Shown: piece by piece, positions 42,066 to 51,083 of the stretch
Position numbering within the stretch: position 1 is the first letter of the stretch
Layout: each line of letters opens with the position of its first letter
Source: Sphingobacterium sp. SGR-19
GTDB taxonomy: Bacteria; Bacteroidota; Bacteroidia; Sphingobacteriales; Sphingobacteriaceae
NCBI RefSeq assembly: GCF_011043555.1
Contig: NZ_JAAKGS010000010.1
Span: forward strand, 1 to 64,000
Length of the DNA stretch: 64,000 bases
Direction: 5' to 3'
Notes under the pieces: generated by a model
What the model saw: the letters and a program-made list of their open reading frames with translations, nothing else
What the model was told of the DNA's origin: nothing
Databases searched by the model: none
Made by a program: the position numbers and the translations under genes

Positions 42066-45000
42066 ATGAAAAAAAAGGTTAAGACGGTTCGCAATTTATT
42101 ATTTGCTGCTACGGTCTTCAATGTCAGTATCCTGCCACTTGTTCCTGCCGTGGGACAGACATCTAAAATGCTACACGACAAACAGATTTACTGGGCTGGA
42201 AGTAAGGGAGATCTGGAGAAAGGATTGGATCAGCTTGAAAAACAATTGCATATTCCCATTTCCTATGACAAGAACCTTGTGCGGGGTAAAAATGCCAATA
42301 CTCCCAAGCAATCCACCACAACGGCAAATGATGTACTGAGTCAACTATTGGCTGACAACGGGCTTAGCTACCGTATCGTTCAAAACAACATTGTAGTGGT
42401 ACCCGCACCCAAGCCTGTCGCTGAAAATTCGGCACAAAATAATATCATTGCCGGGTATGTCAAAGATGCTACATCAGGCCGCGTATTGCCGCATTCCACA
42501 CTTGTCAAGCTTTCAGATAACCGTAAGACCATGACGGATGCCAATGGCTACTTTATCCTACAAGGGCTGAAACCAGGGACAATCGAGATACTCGTCTCTT
42601 ACATCGGTTACCAAAACCAGATTGTAGAACTCACTTATCCTAACGGAGGAATCCCAATCAATATTCTGCTGGAACCGAAAGACAATAATCTAGAGGGTAT
42701 CACCATCAATGGAATTCGTCGCGGCGAAGCATTAGCATTGAGCAACATGAAAAATGCCGACAATGTACGTTATGTACTATCACAGGAGCAGATCGAACGC
42801 TTTCCGGATGCAACCGTAGCCGAGGCACTACAACGCGTACCCGGTATAGCGATGGATTATAGCTACGGATTACCGCGCAATGTTGTGATGCGCGGTCTCA
42901 GCCAAAATATGGGATCGGTGACCTTAAACGGTACTCGGCTACCGTCCACACAGACCAATAGCCGCGAGATCGATCTTAACGGTATCCTTTCGTCAACAGT
43001 CGAAGCCATTGAAGTCAACAAGACTTTTACGCCGGATATGGATGCTGATGCAACAGCTGGCTCGGTAAACATCGTTTCTAAAACACCAAAAGCAGGCGAG
43101 GAACTCTTCCGGGTAAACGTCGGTGGAGGCTACAATCAGTTGCTGTCTAAAGCAAATTACAATTTAGGCGCCGTTTTAGGCAAACGTTACGAAAAATGGG
43201 GGTTTCTTGCCGATGTCAATTACAGCCAGACCTATCGCGGCGAGGATCGCGTACAGGTAGACTATGACACTTACGAGATCGACGGTAGCGAGCATCTATT
43301 GATGTCTAACCTCGAGTTGGAGGGCAGCGATCTGGAGCGTAAAAACACAGGCTTACAGTTCGAGCTGAACTATTACCCAACCAATGCGACCAAGCTTTAC
43401 GCACGTAGCTCATACAATAAATATTTCGAACTACAGACCAGAGGAACCAAATCCTACAATATCGGTGAATACAGCAATATCGGTCAAGCTGCCGATATCA
43501 GTATCGGCTCTTCGGGAACACCTCGCGATTACAACAGGGATATCATCACGTTCTCGCTAGGCGGCAAGACAGCCTTCAGCAACTATGAGGTGGATGCCGA
43601 TGCAACGTACGCCAAAGGACGCTATGACCAACCGCTCTACTACGACGGATACTTCCAGCAAGGGGGCCTTAGTGCAGCGATCGACAATACCGATCCTAGT
43701 GCACCTCAGTTTTTATTCGCCGGGACAGACCACAACGATCCCGCAAAATACACGGCGAACAGCTACAACCGCCGTCACCAGTTTGCACACGACCGGGATA
43801 TACAGTTGTCCGGCAATATTAAACGCTCGCTTTCGTTAGAGGGTGGACACACGTTAGATCTTAAAGCAGGTGCACGTTTCCGTTACAAAGAGGACGCGCA
43901 CACACGTAACTATTTCCAGTACCGGTTAAAAACCGGCTCATTGACTATGGATGATTTCACATCGGACTATAACCGTACTTCGTATTTTGGAGGCAAATAC
44001 AACCTTTCTGGGGCCATCGCCAATGGATACCTCATGGAGCAATATTATCAGCGTAACATGGATCTCTTTCAACCCAACGATAACTACATCCGCCAAAATA
44101 CCGATCCAGATTCTTACGAAGGAAGTGAAAATCTATCTGCTGGTTATTTTATGGGCAAACTAACTACAGGAAAACTAGAGACTGTATTGGGTATGCGTTA
44201 TGAGCGCACAGGATTTCAGTATACGGGCAATATTGTCTCCTTCGATGATCAGGGCAATTACCAATCTACGCAGCCGGTAGATACCGAGGCTGCCTTCGCT
44301 GGATTCTTCCCGAGCTTGAATCTAAAGTACAAACTGACGGAGCAGACCAATATCCGGGGTGCACTTACACGCACATTATCACGTCCTTCCTACTATGACC
44401 TTGTTCCTTGGGAAGAGATTGAGGTACGTCGCAAAAGGATGAAGAAAGGAAATCCACAGCTTGATCAGAGTACATCGACCAACGTCGACTTATTGTTCGA
44501 GCATTACTTAAACCCTATTGGCCTACTGTCTGGCGGTGTGTTCTACAAAAAAATCAACGATTATATCTACGAATCCATTTATACCCAATCCGGTGGAACC
44601 TATGATGGTTATGCAATTACGCAGACTGTCAATGGAGCTGCAGCAGATGTATACGGTTTAGAAATCGCCTGGCAACAGCAGTTCACGTTCCTGCCGGGTT
44701 TTGCGAATGGATTCGGTGTATTTGCCAACTACACTTATGTTAAATCATCGTTTGAGGTTCCAGGGGTGGAATCCGTACGTAGAGTAGCGCTACCCGAGAT
44801 GCGCCCAAGTGTAGGTAACTTTGCTCTTTCGTACGAGAAATATGGTTTCTCTGGGCGTCTCGCACTCAATTTTTATGAGACTTTCATCAGTGAACTGGCA
44901 GAGGAGGAAGCCAATGACTTAATGGAAAAAGGCCGTACACAACTTGACTTTTCTGCTTCACAAAAGATCAACAAGAATTTCACCGTATTCGTCGGTTTGA

Positions 45001-45110
45001 GCAATATCACGAATTCACAGGTACGATTTGACTTCGGAGACGGACGTCCAAACGATTATAAATACTATGCACGCTGGGGTAATATCGGTGTCAAATACAC
45101 GATTAAATAA
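42066..45110 (+). CDS. TonB-dependent receptor with signalling (STN) domain
   Basis: The 1014-residue outer-membrane protein has a signal peptide (1-30), an STN domain (about 35-112, from IYWAGSKGDLEKGLDQLEKQ to IVVVPAP), a carboxypeptidase-regulatory-like domain (127-190), a plug (VAEALQRVPGIAMDY, VVMRGLSQNMGSVTLNGTRL, AGSVNIVSKTPKAG) and a barrel ending WGNIGVKYTIK. The STN domain is how such receptors signal to FecR. A secreted purple-acid-phosphatase-like gene follows, so the ligand is probably a phosphorylated compound; that is inferred. Confidence 0.93.
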   Translation: MKKKVKTVRNLLFAATVFNVSILPLVPAVGQTSKMLHDKQIYWAGSKGDLEKGLDQLEKQLHIPISYDKNLVRGKNANTPKQSTTTANDVLSQLLADNGLSYRIVQNNIVVVPAPKPVAENSAQNNIIAGYVKDATSGRVLPHSTLVKLSDNRKTMTDANGYFILQGLKPGTIEILVSYIGYQNQIVELTYPNGGIPINILLEPKDNNLEGITINGIRRGEALALSNMKNADNVRYVLSQEQIERFPDATVAEALQRVPGIAMDYSYGLPRNVVMRGLSQNMGSVTLNGTRLPSTQTNSREIDLNGILSSTVEAIEVNKTFTPDMDADATAGSVNIVSKTPKAGEELFRVNVGGGYNQLLSKANYNLGAVLGKRYEKWGFLADVNYSQTYRGEDRVQVDYDTYEIDGSEHLLMSNLELEGSDLERKNTGLQFELNYYPTNATKLYARSSYNKYFELQTRGTKSYNIGEYSNIGQAADISIGSSGTPRDYNRDIITFSLGGKTAFSNYEVDADATYAKGRYDQPLYYDGYFQQGGLSAAIDNTDPSAPQFLFAGTDHNDPAKYTANSYNRRHQFAHDRDIQLSGNIKRSLSLEGGHTLDLKAGARFRYKEDAHTRNYFQYRLKTGSLTMDDFTSDYNRTSYFGGKYNLSGAIANGYLMEQYYQRNMDLFQPNDNYIRQNTDPDSYEGSENLSAGYFMGKLTTGKLETVLGMRYERTGFQYTGNIVSFDDQGNYQSTQPVDTEAAFAGFFPSLNLKYKLTEQTNIRGALTRTLSRPSYYDLVPWEEIEVRRKRMKKGNPQLDQSTSTNVDLLFEHYLNPIGLLSGGVFYKKINDYIYESIYTQSGGTYDGYAITQTVNGAAADVYGLEIAWQQQFTFLPGFANGFGVFANYTYVKSSFEVPGVESVRRVALPEMRPSVGNFALSYEKYGFSGRLALNFYETFISELAEEEANDLMEKGRTQLDFSASQKINKNFTVFVGLSNITNSQVRFDFGDGRPNDYKYYARWGNIGVKYTIK

Positions 45111-45125
45111 TAATTTAAAAGTATT

Positions 45126-45152
45126 TAAAAAGGGGGTCTTCGGACACCCTTT
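45126..45152 (+). terminator. Hairpin between receptor and phosphatase genes (possible attenuator)
   Basis: GGGGTC (45133-45138) pairs with GACACCC (45143-45149, one bulged A) around a TTCG loop and is followed by a few T residues. It could partly terminate transcription so that less phosphatase than receptor message is made. Confidence 0.5.
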
Positions 45153-45199
45153 GCTTTGTTTTCTCAACAAATTTAAATAGCTACAACAAATATACATAT

Positions 45200-46408
45200 A
45201 TGAAAAAACTGATCACCACACTTGCGTTAGGCCTAACTTTAATTTCGGTAGCCCAGAGTCAGAGCTATGTTGCGGAGAACCAGCCAGATCGCGTCATCCT
45301 CAATCTGACCAACGACGCTGCGCATAACCAAGCGGTCAATTGGCGTACGAATGTCATCCAAGGAAGCGGACAGATCGCCCAGTTACGTTTAGAGAACAAT
45401 AGTCCTGAATTCGCCGACAGTGTCGTTCAGATATATCAAGCTGAAAGCAAGCTATTCACCGATCGTGAGAATAACCGCTCGATGTATCATAGTGTACAAT
45501 TTGAGCGATTACAACCCGACCGTATCTACAACTACCGCGTAGGCAAAGACGGCGCGTGGAGCGAATGGTTTCAATTCCGAACAGCTCGGCAAACCGATAA
45601 CGTATCTTTTATCTATTTGGGCGACGCGCAGAATGATCTGCGTTCACGCTGGACACGTGTATATCGCAAAGCTATACAGACTTGTCCTAAGGCCGACTTT
45701 ATATTGCATGCGGGGGATCTAATCAACCGCAGCAATTCGGACAACGAATGGGGCGAATGGTTTTATGCCGGTACAGGCATAAACAGCAGCTATCCGCAGT
45801 TAATGGTACCGGGTAACCACGAGTACTTTCGTGATGAACAAAAAGTGCTCACACTCGATCCGCACTGGCAGCAGCAGTTCAGGTTACCTGAAAACGGTGT
45901 CGCAGGATTGGAAGAATCCAACTACTATGTAGACTATGGACCTCTTCGCATCATCGCACTCAACACACAGATGATCATGTTGGACAGTACCTACCGTAAT
46001 GCACAGGCGCAATGGCTAGAGCAAATATTGAAGAGCAGCACCGCGAAATGGACAGTGGTCATGTGTCACCATCCCGTTTATTCAACGGCCAAGTCGCGGG
46101 ATAACTATCAGTTCGCCGATTTGTTTAGACCTCTCTTTGAGAGATACGGCGTTCATCTGCTATTGCAAGGACATGATCATACCTATGCCCGAAGTGCGGT
46201 GCCATCAAATAAAGAAAAGAAACCGGTTTACATCGTATCCGTAGCTGGACCAAAGATGTATCAGGTCGATCCACAAAAAGAATGGATAGCGAAATCTGCG
46301 GAACACATGCAATTGTATCAGGTTATCGATATCAAAGGAAATACATTGCAGTATAAGGCCTATACTGCAGATGGTACACTCTACGACCAGTTTGAGTTGA
46401 AGAAATGA
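45200..46408 (+). CDS. Purple-acid-phosphatase-like metallophosphoesterase
   Basis: This 402-residue exported enzyme has a signal peptide (KKLITTLALGLTLISVAQSQ), an N-terminal fibronectin-III-like domain typical of purple acid phosphatases (about 25-130), and a calcineurin-like domain. The metal motifs are IYLGDAQND, LHAGDLIN, PGNHEYF, CHHPVYS and LQGHDHTYAR. The usual Tyr of purple acid phosphatases after GD is replaced by Ala-Gln, so colour and metal use may differ. It should release phosphate from esters in the periplasm or at the surface. Confidence 0.9.
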   Translation: MKKLITTLALGLTLISVAQSQSYVAENQPDRVILNLTNDAAHNQAVNWRTNVIQGSGQIAQLRLENNSPEFADSVVQIYQAESKLFTDRENNRSMYHSVQFERLQPDRIYNYRVGKDGAWSEWFQFRTARQTDNVSFIYLGDAQNDLRSRWTRVYRKAIQTCPKADFILHAGDLINRSNSDNEWGEWFYAGTGINSSYPQLMVPGNHEYFRDEQKVLTLDPHWQQQFRLPENGVAGLEESNYYVDYGPLRIIALNTQMIMLDSTYRNAQAQWLEQILKSSTAKWTVVMCHHPVYSTAKSRDNYQFADLFRPLFERYGVHLLLQGHDHTYARSAVPSNKEKKPVYIVSVAGPKMYQVDPQKEWIAKSAEHMQLYQVIDIKGNTLQYKAYTADGTLYDQFELKK

Positions 46409-46603
46409 CGCTAGAAAGAAGAAAAGGCGATTGTAACATAACGGATTAAGTGGTTGTTAAATGAAAAGGGACAACGATATTGCTTTTCATCTATTCATTT
46501 TTTATTTTTATAAGGCTAACGGGCTAAGGAGTATCTGGTCGACGCCATTATCTGAGCTGAAGACGGGCTTCTTTTTCGCACCAGGCTGGAACATAATAGA
46601 ACT

Positions 46604-47134
46604 ATGGAATTCGATATTCAACCGACATTAGAAAACGAAAAAATTGTCCTTTATCCTTTACAGGAAGGCGATTTTGAAGCGTTGTATACCACCGCTTCCG
46701 ACCCCAAAATATGGGAACAACATCCCAATAAGAACCGCTGGAGGAAGGATGTATTCAGCATGTTCTTTGACGGAGCAATCCAAAGTAAAGGGGCGTTTAA
46801 AATTGTAGACAAAGCTACAGGAAACATCATTGGAAGCACGCGGTTTTATGATTACGACAAACAACAAGACAGCCTGTTTATTGGCTACACATTTTATGCT
46901 ATAGATTATTGGGGCAAGGGAATCAACCAATCGGTAAAAACCATGATGTTGGATTACATTTTTCAGTTTGTCTCCAAAGTTAAGTTTTATATAGGTACAG
47001 AAAATATCCGTTCACAAATTGCCATTAGCCGCATTGGTGCGCAGAAAATTGCAGAACAGGAAGTAACGTATTTCGGTGAGGCACCGCGGTTAAATTTTGT
47101 TTATGAAATTTCTAAAGAGGAATTTTATGGGTGA
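46604..47134 (+). CDS. GNAT-family N-acetyltransferase (RimJ/RimL type)
   Basis: This 176-residue protein has PTLENEKIVLYPLQEGDFEA at the start, AFKIVDKATGNIIGSTRFYD, LFIGYTFYAIDYWGKGINQS (acetyl-CoA-binding region) and ENIRSQIAISRIGAQKIAEQ. It resembles RimJ/RimL-like acetyltransferases that modify proteins or small amines. The substrate is unknown. Its last 15 residues resemble a remnant at 20660, so a relative once lay there. Confidence 0.88.
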   Translation: MEFDIQPTLENEKIVLYPLQEGDFEALYTTASDPKIWEQHPNKNRWRKDVFSMFFDGAIQSKGAFKIVDKATGNIIGSTRFYDYDKQQDSLFIGYTFYAIDYWGKGINQSVKTMMLDYIFQFVSKVKFYIGTENIRSQIAISRIGAQKIAEQEVTYFGEAPRLNFVYEISKEEFYG

Positions 47135-47150
47135 ACAAATCGATGGATCT

Positions 47151-47516
47151 TTACTCGGCCTTGCCATGCAACCTATTCCTATAGAAAACACCCCAATTTG
47201 CGATCTCGTCGATGATCGGTTCCATCGTTTTTCCATATTCCGTGACTTCGTATTCAACGGTTATCGGTTTTGTATCGACGACTGTCCTCGTTATAAGCTG
47301 GTTCATTTCTAAATCTTGCAGTTCTTTAGAAAGCATTTTGGCTGCAATGCCATCGATCTCTCGTAGAAGATCCATAAACCGCATTCTTCCACCTTGCAAA
47401 AGCGTGCCAAGGATATGGATTTTCCATTTACCAGATAAGACTTGCATCGTGTCTGTTATCGCCGTTATTCTAACCTTACATTCTAACGATTTCTTAACCG
47501 CTTTCCTCTTTATCAT
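47151..47516 (-). CDS. HxlR-family transcription regulator
   Basis: This 121-residue winged-helix protein has TDTMQVLSGKWKIHILGTLL, MRFMDLLREIDGIAAKMLSK, ELQDLEMNQLITRTV and the wing VEYEVTEYGKTMEPII, the standard HxlR order. I start at MIKRKAVKK (47516); a longer start at 47534 would lie within the -7 promoter box. It is divergent from yceI, with a 42-bp palindrome between them that overlaps its own promoter. Confidence 0.92.
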   Translation of the reverse strand: MIKRKAVKKSLECKVRITAITDTMQVLSGKWKIHILGTLLQGGRMRFMDLLREIDGIAAKMLSKELQDLEMNQLITRTVVDTKPITVEYEVTEYGKTMEPIIDEIANWGVFYRNRLHGKAE

Positions 47517-47531
47517 ACTGGAGTTTTTTTT

Positions 47532-47539
47532 CAAAAATA
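47532..47539 (-). promoter_or_regulatory. -7 promoter element for hxlR
   Basis: The minus strand reads TATTTTTG at 47539-47532, a full match to TAnnTTTG. The -33 region lies inside the palindrome at 47551-47592, which suggests autorepression. Confidence 0.65.
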
Positions 47540-47550
47540 AACAAATGAAG

Positions 47551-47592
47551 ATTAGTTACCAATTGGAAACTAGTTTCCAATTGGTAACTAAT
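47551..47592. promoter_or_regulatory. Perfect 42-bp palindrome, probable HxlR operator
   Basis: The whole of 47551-47592 equals its own reverse complement. It consists of two 20-bp sites that overlap by two bases: TAGTTACCAATTGGAAACTA (47553-47572) and TAGTTTCCAATTGGTAACTA (47571-47590). It lies between the divergent hxlR and yceI promoters, the expected place for an HxlR-dimer operator. Confidence 0.85.
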
Positions 47593-47616
47593 GCATTTTT
47601 TAAACCGACCTTATAT

Positions 47617-47624
47617 TACCTTTG
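47617..47624 (+). promoter_or_regulatory. -7 promoter element for yceI
   Basis: TACCTTTG matches TAnnTTTG exactly, 33 bases before the ATG. A T-run near 47596-47601 may serve as the -33 element; the operator ends just upstream of it. Confidence 0.7.
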
Positions 47625-47657
47625 CAGCGCTATTTAAACATAACAGTTAAATAAAAA

Positions 47658-48338
47658 ATGAAAAAATTATCAGCTTTAACAATCGTTGCCGCGTTAGCAT
47701 TAGCGGCTTGTGGAGGTAATTCCAACGCAGACAAAGTACAGACATCAACAGCTCAAGAGGTTGCGACGGAGAGAGGTACGGTATTTCATCTTGATCCTGC
47801 GAACAGCTCCATAAAATGGAAAGCATACCACAAAGGTGGTTTCGATCCACGATTTGGAACATTGGATAGCGAAGGAAGCCTGACGCTGGAAAATGATACA
47901 ATTGCGAGTGGTAAATTTACGATCGATATGAATTCTTTGCGTACGGATGAAAATGCTGTGGATGTTGCGAAAACAGGCGGAAAGACAGCTGCAGATTTAG
48001 ATGGACATTTGAAAAACGAGGATTTTTTCGAAGTTGAAAAATATCCTACAGCAAAGTTAGACATCACATCTGTAAGGCCTTTTGATCCTGCAAAGGACAA
48101 AAGTGTACTAGCGGATGCGACAAACATTATTAGCGGTAATCTAACCATTAAGGAAAAAACGGTAAATGTATCTTTCCCGGCTAAGGTATCCATCCAAGAA
48201 AACAGCGTGAACGTACAATCAAAATTCAGCATCAATAGACAGGACTGGGGTCTTACTTACGGAACAGACGGTGATCCTAAAGACTGGATGATTTCACAGG
48301 AGGTTGACTTGGAATTCGATATAACCGCTAAAAAATAA
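47658..48338 (+). CDS. yceI: YceI-family lipoprotein
   Basis: The 226-residue protein has a signal peptide with lipobox (LALAACGGN). It is followed by one YceI domain: FHLDPANSSIKWKAYHKGGF, GSLTLENDTIASGKFTIDMN, DLDGHLKNEDFFEVEKYPTA, NLTIKEKTVNVSFPAKV and FSINRQDWGLTYG. YceI proteins form lipocalin-like barrels that bind polyprenoid or amide lipids in the periplasm. An HxlR regulator is divergent, so stress or redox control is likely. Confidence 0.93.
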   Translation: MKKLSALTIVAALALAACGGNSNADKVQTSTAQEVATERGTVFHLDPANSSIKWKAYHKGGFDPRFGTLDSEGSLTLENDTIASGKFTIDMNSLRTDENAVDVAKTGGKTAADLDGHLKNEDFFEVEKYPTAKLDITSVRPFDPAKDKSVLADATNIISGNLTIKEKTVNVSFPAKVSIQENSVNVQSKFSINRQDWGLTYGTDGDPKDWMISQEVDLEFDITAKK

Positions 48339-48395
48339 AAATAGCTCTTCGCTATAATAGATCCGAGACAAAAATCCATCTATGTGAAGGTAGAT

Positions 48396-48427
48396 AGGCA
48401 GGCACGTTACAGATGCCTGCCTTTTTG
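48396..48427 (+). terminator. Rho-independent terminator after yceI
   Basis: AGGCAGGCA (48396-48404) pairs perfectly with TGCCTGCCT (48414-48422), with a nine-base loop and a following T-run. It may also serve the convergent epimerase operon. Confidence 0.88.
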
Positions 48428-48482
48428 TTTCTATTCGAATTTATGGATAACTTCTACTTGTAAATCTATAGCAATATGCGAT

Positions 48483-49637
48483 TTAAAACTCGATCATTTC
48501 CAAACACATCCTACCATTATGATATGGACACTTCCAAAAGCCGGCCTTGTCTTCTCCGTCGCTAACCAATCCGTTTTCCAAACGGCTCCAATACCATTCC
48601 CCATTTTCCTTATCCACGATATACTGTTGAATATAGCTCCACAGTGCCTCCGCTTTCCGTTTGAAAGCATCGTCGTTAAATATCTTCGCCATATATTGAT
48701 AACCCACTACCGCTTCGGCCTGTACCCACCAGTGTCTCTCTTGGTCCAAGTGGCCGTTTTTTAATTCATACGCCATGCTTCCGTCCCGTAGTATCCCTTC
48801 AGCAGCTGCTTCCGCTATTTTTCGGACGACCAGGCGAACCTCGTCTTGGAGTTTCACATCACCCAGTACCGTTACCGCTTCCCATAATAGCCAAGCAGCT
48901 TCAATATCGTGCCCATATGAAACCACGGTGCCTTTGGTATTCCATTCCACATCAAAGAACAACTTGAGGTGGCCTGTTTCGGGATTAAAGACGTGGTCCA
49001 AAAATACACGTACTAAATCTTGCTGGGCTGCCAGTATACCTTCGTCCCGCCACACGCGAATTAAGCTAGTATACGCTTCCAGAACATGCAAATGGGTATT
49101 CATGGTCTTTGCCTCATTCTCGTCCTTTTCACTTAACCGCATATCGGCTATAGGTTGCCAATCTTCCGTGAAAGCTTCCCAATATCCGCCCAATTTTTCG
49201 TCCTTACAGGTCTCTATGGTATGAAACAGGGAGATCGCGAAATCCAATGCTTCCTGTTCGCCTGTCGCTCTATAGTATTCTGAAAAAGCATAGAGGGCAA
49301 AACCCTGTGCGTAAGTTTGTTTTTTTGTATTTACCGGCTTTCCCAAGTGATCCACTTCCCAAAATATGCCACCATATAGCGGATCCACAAAATGATTTTT
49401 GATATACTGGAAGGCACGTTTGGCCATGTCGCGGTATCGCTTTTCATTTAACACGCGATAAGCTGCCGAGAAGGTCCAAAGCACCCTTGTATTCATTACT
49501 GCACCCTTATTCGCGCCAGGCAACAGTCGGTTTTTTCCATCAATCCTCCCGTAAAAACCACCATGCTCCTCGTCCACCATCTTTTCTTCCCAAAAACGTA
49601 GGATATTATGCTCTAGTTCCTTTCTAAATCCGTTCAT
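48483..49637 (-). CDS. Mannobiose/cellobiose 2-epimerase (AGE family)
   Basis: This 384-residue (alpha/alpha)6-barrel enzyme is of the N-acylglucosamine/cellobiose 2-epimerase family. Segments include WEEKMVDEEHGGFYGRIDGK, TRVLWTFSAAYRVLN, NTHLHVLEAYTSLIRVW, VSYGHDIEAAWLLWEA and RHWWVQAEAVVGYQYM. Conserved His residues (NTHLH, YGHDIEA) are the usual acid/base. In a mannan locus next to GH130 it should turn beta-1,4-mannobiose into mannosylglucose. I start at ATG 49637; a GTG lies one codon earlier. Confidence 0.9.
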   Translation of the reverse strand: MNGFRKELEHNILRFWEEKMVDEEHGGFYGRIDGKNRLLPGANKGAVMNTRVLWTFSAAYRVLNEKRYRDMAKRAFQYIKNHFVDPLYGGIFWEVDHLGKPVNTKKQTYAQGFALYAFSEYYRATGEQEALDFAISLFHTIETCKDEKLGGYWEAFTEDWQPIADMRLSEKDENEAKTMNTHLHVLEAYTSLIRVWRDEGILAAQQDLVRVFLDHVFNPETGHLKLFFDVEWNTKGTVVSYGHDIEAAWLLWEAVTVLGDVKLQDEVRLVVRKIAEAAAEGILRDGSMAYELKNGHLDQERHWWVQAEAVVGYQYMAKIFNDDAFKRKAEALWSYIQQYIVDKENGEWYWSRLENGLVSDGEDKAGFWKCPYHNGRMCLEMIEF

Positions 49638-49656
49638 CACTGTATGTTATTTCGTA

Positions 49657-51060
49657 TTAATTTGAGGTCCTTCTTTTTTCCAATTCTGTTGTGATATCGA
49701 GCATCTTCTTTTCACTCAATGGATAGAAACTGATAAACAAAACGGATAAGACGGTACCGATTGCGGGAAAAAAGCTAAGGAACATGCGTATGCCCGACAA
49801 CGTCTCTGCACTTTGTGCCTGATTAGCCTGAAAACCGTAGTACCCCAACAGCCATCCTGTCACAGCGGTACCAAAAGCCCAGCCTAATTTTTGGCTCATC
49901 GACGACGAACTAAAGATCAAACCGGTAGCGCGGTTTCCCGTCCGCAATTCCGAATAGTCTGCACAGTCGGCATACATGGACCACAATAATGGAAAAATCG
50001 CCCCGGCACAAATGCTTATCAAAACCTGAAGTACGAAAATCATCAACAGCTGATCACGTTCTAACCAATAAAAAGAGATGCTCGCTGCTGTAGCAATTAA
50101 CATCGCTCCCATATAGGTATTTTTTTTTCCGATCTTATTACTTAACGGCGCTGCCGCAATAACCCCCAGGATATTAGCGGACTGTCCTAACGCAAGATAC
50201 AGCCCGCTCAATACGAAAGGTATATGAAAGAATACTACATTACCAAATTGATCTTCTCCTACATAATATTTAAAGTAATAAAGTGTCGCCCCGTCCCTTA
50301 TGGAATTGAATACCAACGCAGCCACTCCCGCTCCCAACAGAATCCACCAAGGTCTGTTGTGTAATAGGTCACGAATATCCTGTTTAAGCGTTGAACTCGT
50401 CGAGGCTATCGGTACTACCCGCTCTTTTGTCCAATAGAAACACAACAAAAATAGCAAGACCGAAAAAACAGCAATGACTGTGGCGGCCATAAACCATCCG
50501 TGCTGCTGATCGGTCATGTTTTGACTGTTTCTGCTAAAATAGTTTACCAACGGATTGAACAATAATAACGTCACAAAACTTCCAATATACGCAAAAGTCA
50601 TCCTGAATGTCGCCAGTACATTGCGAACCTTTGGGGATGGGCTCATGACGCCCAATAATGAAGCATAAGGGACGTTAATCGCCGAGTATACCATCATCAT
50701 TAACGAATAGGTAACATACGCATATACTATTTTCCCTACCCCGTCCAGTGCAGGCGTCAAAAACGTGAACGCCCCGATCACGCCAAAAGGAATCGCAACG
50801 TATAAAATATACGGTCTGAATTTGCCCCATTTTGTCCGTGTGCGGTCGGCGAAAGCACCGACAATCGGATCAAATAAAGAATCCCAGACCCGCGTGATCA
50901 GAAACATGGTACCTACTGCTTTTGCCTCCATGCCGAAGATATCGGTATAGAAAAACATTAAGTACATGCCAAATAGCTTCCAGAACATAGAAGATGCGGC
51001 ATCTCCTAAACCATAACCGACTTTTTCCCGAAGGGTGACGTTATCTGATTTCAATTCCAT
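49657..51060 (-). CDS. GPH-family sugar:cation symporter
   Basis: This is a 467-residue inner-membrane protein with about 12 helices. REKVGYGLGDAASSMFWKLF and RVWDSLFDPIVGAFADRTRT KWGKFRPYI are the hallmark N-terminal motifs of the glycoside-pentoside-hexuronide family. Located between the epimerase and the GH130 phosphorylase, it most likely imports beta-1,4-mannobiose, as the equivalent gene does in other Bacteroidota mannan loci. Confidence 0.9.
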   Translation of the reverse strand: MELKSDNVTLREKVGYGLGDAASSMFWKLFGMYLMFFYTDIFGMEAKAVGTMFLITRVWDSLFDPIVGAFADRTRTKWGKFRPYILYVAIPFGVIGAFTFLTPALDGVGKIVYAYVTYSLMMMVYSAINVPYASLLGVMSPSPKVRNVLATFRMTFAYIGSFVTLLLFNPLVNYFSRNSQNMTDQQHGWFMAATVIAVFSVLLFLLCFYWTKERVVPIASTSSTLKQDIRDLLHNRPWWILLGAGVAALVFNSIRDGATLYYFKYYVGEDQFGNVVFFHIPFVLSGLYLALGQSANILGVIAAAPLSNKIGKKNTYMGAMLIATAASISFYWLERDQLLMIFVLQVLISICAGAIFPLLWSMYADCADYSELRTGNRATGLIFSSSSMSQKLGWAFGTAVTGWLLGYYGFQANQAQSAETLSGIRMFLSFFPAIGTVLSVLFISFYPLSEKKMLDITTELEKRRTSN

Positions 51061-51083
51061 GATGGGTTTATCTGACGTCTAAA

